39,506 nucleotides of DNA from JBEKTY01 sp049515555 (GTDB taxonomy: Bacteria > Planctomycetota > Planctomycetia > Pirellulales > Thermoguttaceae). Each line of letters starts with the position of its first letter. Positions within the stretch are counted from its first letter, which is position 1. This document shows positions 35,203 to 39,506 of the stretch, piece after piece. The DNA lies in assembly GCA_049515555.1 (NCBI GenBank), contig JBEKTY010000064.1:1-39506 (forward strand). Direction: 5' to 3'. The notes under the pieces were generated by a model. The model did no database searches. It was given only the letters and a program-made list of their open reading frames with translations, and was not told the origin of the DNA. The position numbers were made by a program, and so were the translations under genes.

Positions 35203-36906
35203 TCATTCATATTTCAAGTACTTCTTGGCGCCATCGAAGTCGCCGAGCCAGAACACGATCCGGCCTCCGCCGCTCTTTTCAACGAGTCGTTTCGGACCGC
35301 CAAGATGTGTACAGGGCACCCAGCCATTGCCGCCCGCTGAAACCCCGGGCGGTCCCACGATCATCAAGTACGCCGAGCCTTGATATGCCTTGAAAATCGC
35401 CGCGCCGGGATTCAATCCCTGAAAAGACTTGTGCCGGCTTGTGTTCGGAACGTCAAGCCCATGCAGTGTCCAGCCAAAGGATGCGGGAAAAAGCGGGTTC
35501 ACCGGCAAATCGCACGAACGCACCAACGTGTTCCCGTCCAACCGGTTCTGTGTCAACCGTTCTTGGCTGCTGAAAAATGGGCTGAAGGTTTTGAAACAGA
35601 AAGCGGAAAGGTCGAGCGGCTCCATATTTTCCCCCGACATCCGGTATTCGACCACCGGACCGTCCACCCAGGCTTCGAAGTTCAGCTTCTTGCCATCCTT
35701 CTCTCGGGAGTAGCTGATCCGCCGTCCGCCGTCTTCGACTTTCCAGTCGATCTTCCACTCGCTCTCCTTCTCGTAAGGCCATGCGATTGCGCCCCCAAAC
35801 GGGCCGAATCGCCCCTCGGGGCAGTCCACGGACCACACGCTCTCGGGAAACCAGGGCACATGAATATTGAACGTCGCCCACCCCAAAGGCTCAAGCCGAA
35901 TTGGCTCTTTGAGAAACAGGTCGGCCCGCAGCTTCACCGGCTTGGGGGCCGCAACGGGTGGCGGCGCATACTTGGGACTGGTCGCCAGATTCTGCGGTTT
36001 CACGTCGGAAACGCAGCGGAAGCCGCTATCGTAGATCCGATTCTCCTGGGAGTGCGACAACCGGTGGCCGACCATGTGGCTGTAAGGCTGCTGATGGAGC
36101 AGGCTGGATCCGGCCAGGAAATAGTTGTTGGTATCTTGCATACCCGACTCCGAGGCCACGGGCGGCGTGATAACCACCTCGACCCATTGCAACACGGAGC
36201 CCACCATATCCATCACACCGTAAGGGCTGGCCCCATCGGGGAAGGATCCCACCGGAAAGCCGGCGCCCAGCGACAAATTGCCGGGGTTGCGGTAGCAGGC
36301 CGAGTCCTTCCAGGTGTTTCCCCACGGATACAACCGGCCATCGGTGCCGCGCACCGCTTTCTCCCATTCGATTTCGGTAGGCAGGCGTTTACCGACCCAT
36401 TTGGCATAGGCGGCGCCGTCTACGGAGTTCACGCCGATCATCGGCCAGCACATTTTGACCGGATCGGCAACAAAGGGATCGCCGACCAACTCACGCCAGG
36501 CGACGAGCCAGCCATTGTACTGAATCTTGTACCCCGTGGCCTTCATGAAACGCAGGAACTGGCCTCGCGTCACCGGGTACTTGTCGATCCAGAATTCCTT
36601 GGTGGTCAACAACTGCCGATTGGAGTGGAAGCGGAGCATGTCCGGATGCACGCCGGCTTCCTTGGCCGCGGCCAGCTTCTCCTTGGCGGACATGCCAAAG
36701 AGAAATGATCCGGCCGGGACGCGCACCATGTTGTTGTCCATCTCCTCGGGCGAATAGTTTAGCCCAGGCTGGCTTTCGGCACTTTCCCCCAACGCCGCGG
36801 ACTGCGTTATCGAAGTTGTCGACAGCGTGAGCATCAAGGCAACCGTCACTAGGTTGCAAGCCGAAGTTGGTCGCAGGAGTCTCCCTTGCATGTCGTGGCT
36901 CTTCAT
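35203..36906 (-). CDS. Formylglycine-generating-enzyme-like (SUMF1 fold) secreted protein, cysteine pair absent
   Basis: ATG 36906 gives 567 aa and has AAAGG about ten bases upstream; a TTG at 36927 is the alternative. An N-terminal signal region (LVTVALMLTLSTTSITQSAA) precedes an FGE-sulfatase-type domain at about 58-310: MVRVPAGSFLFGMS, FWIDKYPVTRGQFLRFMKAT, WPMIGVNSVDGAAYAKWVGK, RLPTEIEWEKAVRGTDGRLY, PWGN and YGVMDMVGSVLQWVE. The final motif region (AGSSLLHQQPYSHMVGHRLS) lacks the two cysteines used by true FGE for copper and catalysis. The C-terminal 240 residues are not recognised. It is therefore probably a binding or structural relative. No sulfatase occurs in the window. It is first in the minus-strand set. 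Confidence 0.85.
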   Translation of the reverse strand: MKSHDMQGRLLRPTSACNLVTVALMLTLSTTSITQSAALGESAESQPGLNYSPEEMDNNMVRVPAGSFLFGMSAKEKLAAAKEAGVHPDMLRFHSNRQLLTTKEFWIDKYPVTRGQFLRFMKATGYKIQYNGWLVAWRELVGDPFVADPVKMCWPMIGVNSVDGAAYAKWVGKRLPTEIEWEKAVRGTDGRLYPWGNTWKDSACYRNPGNLSLGAGFPVGSFPDGASPYGVMDMVGSVLQWVEVVITPPVASESGMQDTNNYFLAGSSLLHQQPYSHMVGHRLSHSQENRIYDSGFRCVSDVKPQNLATSPKYAPPPVAAPKPVKLRADLFLKEPIRLEPLGWATFNIHVPWFPESVWSVDCPEGRFGPFGGAIAWPYEKESEWKIDWKVEDGGRRISYSREKDGKKLNFEAWVDGPVVEYRMSGENMEPLDLSAFCFKTFSPFFSSQERLTQNRLDGNTLVRSCDLPVNPLFPASFGWTLHGLDVPNTSRHKSFQGLNPGAAIFKAYQGSAYLMIVGPPGVSAGGNGWVPCTHLGGPKRLVEKSGGGRIVFWLGDFDGAKKYLKYE

Positions 36907-37295
36907 GATGTAATTGCCTTTCTTCAAACTTTGAAATCGCCTCTACTCAGTATTGTCAAAACATCCGGGAATTGGCCTCGTCCGCTGGACGATTAACGGG
37001 TACAACAGCGTTCGCTCAACATATCTCGTTCCGAACAATATGCTTGCGGAATCCATGAAAGTCAATTGGGAATGACCGGCCTTCCGCTTACGCGGAAGCA
37101 GGGAACCCACCGGCCCTTACCGCGACGGCAGCGCCTGGCTGATCATTCTCGTCCGGGTCACCGCCAGCGACAAGGCCGAGGTAACAATCTCCTGCCCGTC
37201 GGTCGTGGTCGAGTAGCCGCGAACCATTTGGTCGCTCGGGCTACGAGGTTGCTATTTGGTTAGCTGTCTCATCTACCCATACGTTTGCTCGGAGT

Positions 37296-37375
37296 CCCGA
37301 AATACCACCGTTTTCTCGGAACGCCTTCAGCCAGCTTGCCTGCGTCGGTCACCCCCTCCTCCGCAGGCAAGCGGC
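37296..37375 (+). repeat. Dispersed intergenic repeat, copy G (left block)
   Basis: This block has GAAATACCACCGTTTTCTCG, CCTTCAGCCAGCTTGCC and the exact core CTGCGTCGGTCACCCCC followed by TCCTCCGCAGGCAAGCGG. It occupies part of the gap 36907-37523. The section 37066-37260 is open in one plus frame, but no family is recognised and it is not called as a gene. Confidence 0.6.
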
Positions 37376-37523
37376 AGGGCTGGGGCGGCTGGACGCTACG
37401 TTGCGGCGTACACGCAGCCTGTTGGCAAGGCAGGGGAACAGGCCGCCACGGCTCTGCTGGAAGCGACGCGTCGGAAATGATATAAAGATGGAATCACCCC
37501 CATCACCCCACCGGGAAATCACC

Positions 37524-37823
37524 ATGCGCGCCCGCAAACAGCGTGTGCTTGACTCCAACTTCACTGATCGCGTATTGAGGAGGTCGCAGCCACTGGGGAC
37601 GCCCAACGTAATCAAAATGGTCCGGAAGCTGCCTCTCGTCCTTGCCCTGCACGAGCGAGGCATAGCCGAGTGGGACATCGCGTTGAAGACGGGACTCACA
37701 AAAGCTACGGTGCGGGCGTGGATACAGAAGTACGGTGAATTTGCCTCGCAGGTCGTCGAGAGCCTGCGTGAGAACCTCGATATCATCAACGCTCTCGACG
37801 CGGGCGAGGAGGTGGAGGAATAG
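37524..37823 (+). CDS. Small helix-turn-helix protein
   Basis: ATG 37524 gives 99 aa, with GGGAA seven bases upstream; ATG 37488 (111 aa) is the alternative. The N-terminus is basic (MRARKQRVLDSNFTDRVLRR). Residues about 40-70 form a likely helix-turn-helix (LALHERGIAEWDIALKTGLT then KATVRAWIQKYG), of the kind found in Hin-type recombinases, transposase N-termini and small regulators. The C-terminus is acidic (ALDAGEEVEE). It is probably a DNA-binding protein; whether a regulator or a transposase remnant cannot be told. It stands alone on the plus strand. Confidence 0.55.
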   Translation: MRARKQRVLDSNFTDRVLRRSQPLGTPNVIKMVRKLPLVLALHERGIAEWDIALKTGLTKATVRAWIQKYGEFASQVVESLRENLDIINALDAGEEVEE

Positions 37824-37863
37824 GCTCGCTGTTTGGGCGGGCTGGGATCGTTTGGCGGACGAC

Positions 37864-38097
37864 CTATAAGGCTATGCTGGAGGCTGCCAGGGCTTGATGG
37901 GGCGAAGGGCGGCTGGACGCCGACAGCGACCTGTCGGCGAGGCCACCGGGACGACCGGCTGCCCGCCGCTTTTCTTCCACGGCACGTTGCTCGGGCGTGA
38001 GGCCACCATCACATCCAAAACACAAGATGATGAAACCCGCCACAAGTAGGCCCAACAACAGTTCTGCATACACATTAGCCCGAGCGCTTTGTGCCAT
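37864..38097 (-). CDS. Small single-membrane-span protein
   Basis: The protein is 77 aa from the ATG at 38097, which has GGAG about eight bases upstream on the minus strand; the longer open frame has no such site. One hydrophobic helix (AELLLGLLVAGFIILCFG) is followed by a Cys-Asp-Gly-Gly and a basic, Ser/Ala-rich tail. IILCFGC might be read as a lipobox (CFGC), so a small lipoprotein is possible. The function is unknown. It lies 62 bases downstream of the next minus-strand gene. Confidence 0.45.
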   Translation of the reverse strand: MAQSARANVYAELLLGLLVAGFIILCFGCDGGLTPEQRAVEEKRRAAGRPGGLADRSLSASSRPSPHQALAASSIAL

Positions 38098-38159
38098 GAT
38101 GATGCTCCACAGAGAACTGTTGGTTGACGTGTCGCCCTGAAACCGGCGTAGCGACGCGG

Positions 38160-38549
38160 CTACGGGCGGCCTGCCTTCACGTCGAGCGACACATCCGGCG
38201 GCAGTTTCCACACATCGAATAGGATGTACGCCGCGTCTTCGGCAGCGAGTTCTTCTTCTCCATAGCCGTATTTCCGTTGCACGGGATTATATTGACTTTC
38301 GTGGCTTTCGGGATCGTCGTTCTTGGCGAGGAAAAAGGCGGGTTTGTCCCGCAAGATCGTCTCGGCTTCGCCGGCTGCGAGGATTGGGGTGGGAAGGTCA
38401 AGGTGGAAGCCACTCTCGGGATAGAGCCAGAATTGCACAAATCGCTCCGGGGCAGACCGGGGCGGACCACCGCTACCCCACTCGCCCTGGACGTTGAAGA
38501 CTATGTAGATCGGGAGCCGGAATGGAGTCGCATCCTGGGCTATCGACAA
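38160..38549 (-). CDS. Hypothetical protein, start uncertain
   Basis: The sequence reads like a real soluble protein (IYIVFNVQGEWGSGG, RFVQFWLYPESGFHL, AAEDAAYILFDVWKLPPDVS). The only available start is TTG 38549, with a weak upstream site. The true N-terminus may be elsewhere or a frameshift may have cut it off. No family is recognised. The 294 bases upstream (38550-38843) show no supportable gene. Confidence 0.5.
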   Translation of the reverse strand: MSIAQDATPFRLPIYIVFNVQGEWGSGGPPRSAPERFVQFWLYPESGFHLDLPTPILAAGEAETILRDKPAFFLAKNDDPESHESQYNPVQRKYGYGEEELAAEDAAYILFDVWKLPPDVSLDVKAGRP

Positions 38550-38843
38550 CCCTGTCTCGCCATGTTACAACGATCATCGGCCGCGAAGTGCGGGGCACCC
38601 CCTCTGCCCCGAAGGCCCATGGGACTTCCCGCAGTCCCGTTCCGTTGCTTACCTTCGCGGCCTTTTTCGTTTGGCCCCGCCGCCCAGCCCTGGTCTCGGC
38701 CGTGCCATCGCGATCACCCGTGTCACCATTGAGTTGGCTGTGGTGGTGCGGGATGAAGAGGAATGATCGGCCTGGCTGTGCCAATCCGCTAGGCCGCTAC
38801 AGACTCTTGAATCTTCCGTGGCCCAGATGATCTATGGCCGCGC

Positions 38844-39242
38844 CTAAAGCAAACCCGCAGCTTCCAACTCGTGGTATTCTTCCGGGCTGAACACTCGGCT
38901 GCGTGTTAGGAAGTGTACATCCAGCAGGCCTTCGAGGGAGAAGCCCTCGGCAGCGCCCGGAAGAGCGTCGATTATCAACTGGGTATGTTTCCAGTAGTTA
39001 TACTGGCTGGCGCTCATATAGAATGGGCAGCCGTCGACTTCGCCGAGCAGCACATCATTGTCTCCAACCAGCAATTCGCCAAGCTGGAAGCACATCGGCG
39101 CGCTGCCGTCGCAGCACCCGCCCGACTGGTGGAACATCAGCGGGCCGTACTTCTTCTTGAGCCGCTCAATGACCGCAAGCGCCGCCGGCGTGGCAAGCAC
39201 CCGCTGAACTGGATTGCCGATGTTGTCTTGTGGCGCAGGCAA
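38844..39242 (-). CDS. DUF779 family protein
   Basis: The protein is 132 aa. It contains the family signature HQSGGCCDGSAPMCF, then GDNDVLLGEVDGCPFYMS and a C-terminal FSLEGLLDVHFLTRSRVFS. DUF779 proteins are usually encoded beside AldB/ExaC-type aldehyde dehydrogenases, as here, with only six bases between the genes. A role in activity or assembly of that dehydrogenase is likely, but the mechanism is unknown. The CC pair suggests metal or thiol chemistry (inference). Confidence 0.9.
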   Translation of the reverse strand: MPAPQDNIGNPVQRVLATPAALAVIERLKKKYGPLMFHQSGGCCDGSAPMCFQLGELLVGDNDVLLGEVDGCPFYMSASQYNYWKHTQLIIDALPGAAEGFSLEGLLDVHFLTRSRVFSPEEYHELEAAGLL

Positions 39243-39248
39243 GGTCCA

Positions 39249-39506
39249 TTACCTGCCGCTGAAGAAGCCGAGCGCGTTGGGGTCGTAGCTGACGAGCACG
39301 CACTTAGTCTGGCTGTAATGATCGAGCATCATCTTGTGGTTCTCACGCCCTACGCCGGAACTCTTGTAGCCGCCGAACGCCGCGTGCGCGGGATAGTGAT
39401 GGTAGCAGTTGACCCAAACTCGCCCTGCCTGGATGCCGCGAGCCATGCGGAAGGCCGTCATGTTGTCGCGTGTCCACACGCCGGCTCCGAGGCCGTACAG
39501 GGTGTC
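39249..39506 (-). CDS. Aldehyde dehydrogenase, AldB/ExaC type, 3' end only
   Basis: Only the last 85 residues lie in the window; the gene runs off the right edge. The sequence DTLYGLGAGVWTRD, GRVWVNCYHHYPAHAAFGGY then KSSGVGRENHKMML and YSQTKCVLVSYDPNALGFF matches the C-terminus of acetaldehyde or medium-chain aldehyde dehydrogenases of the AldB/ExaC group. The enzyme is known to oxidise aldehydes to acids with NAD(P). Its catalytic cysteine is outside the window. It is followed after six bases by the DUF779 gene, so the two are probably one operon. Confidence 0.9.
   Translation of the reverse strand, partial: DTLYGLGAGVWTRDNMTAFRMARGIQAGRVWVNCYHHYPAHAAFGGYKSSGVGRENHKMMLDHYSQTKCVLVSYDPNALGFFSGR

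Noticed and set aside
35380..36708. Plus-strand open frame of 442 codons
   Set aside because: It is antisense to the FGE-like gene, whose motifs are unmistakable.
35203..36906. Active sulfatase-maturing enzyme
   Set aside because: The two catalytic cysteines are absent, and no sulfatase lies in the window.
1..39506. tRNA genes, rRNA genes and CRISPR arrays
   Set aside because: No tRNA-like T-loop with paired arms, no conserved rRNA stretch and no regularly spaced direct repeats were seen on reading both strands.

Overview
The window is high-GC DNA whose gene content points to a member of the Planctomycetota, probably the Pirellulales or a relative. The evidence is a run of very long secreted proteins with N-terminal signal peptides, a protein of the hydrazine-synthase-alpha-like family, PA14, NHL and FG-GAP domains, and a near-perfect palindrome whose translation gives the LTRSASEG peptide that I recall from planctomycete gene predictions. 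No rRNA, tRNA, CRISPR array, phage module or intact insertion sequence was seen. The organism call is an inference from family content.

Left and central part, 521-28462, all plus strand. In order it holds: a 1189-aa secreted protein with an amidotransferase-like and a degenerate PHP-like domain; a 719-aa NHL-type propeller with one EF-hand loop; a conserved secreted protein of unknown function; a 1001-aa fusion of two carbohydrate-binding-like modules, an SGNH hydrolase domain and a sialidase-type propeller; a tightly spaced trio (FG-GAP propeller, GH123/DUF4091-like protein, PA14 protein); a GH29 alpha-L-fucosidase overlapping by ATGA with a cytosolic UroD-like protein; a GH106-type alpha-L-rhamnosidase; and a secreted diheme propeller of the hydrazine-synthase-alpha-like family. 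This reads as a locus for taking apart a complex heteropolysaccharide or glycoprotein glycan with fucose, rhamnose and possibly acetylated sialic acid. No transporter, SusC/SusD pair or sulfatase is present.

Right-centre part, 36906-29597, minus strand. Three genes run towards the plus-strand set: a formylglycine-enzyme-like fold without the catalytic cysteine pair, a 1269-aa CBM9/NHL/EF-hand protein, and a sialate O-acetylesterase. They converge on a gene-poor 1.1-kb stretch. The right edge (37.5-39.5 kb) holds a small helix-turn-helix protein, two small minus-strand genes, a DUF779 protein and the 3' end of an AldB/ExaC-type aldehyde dehydrogenase.

The gaps between genes are long (0.2-1.1 kb) and many carry copies of one dispersed, non-coding repeat family, found seven times and often just upstream of a secreted-enzyme gene. 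This repeat family, the palindrome at 35080-35139, the cysteine-less FGE-like protein and the diheme protein beside glycosidases are the most notable points. All functional calls rest on motif recognition by eye; no database search was run.
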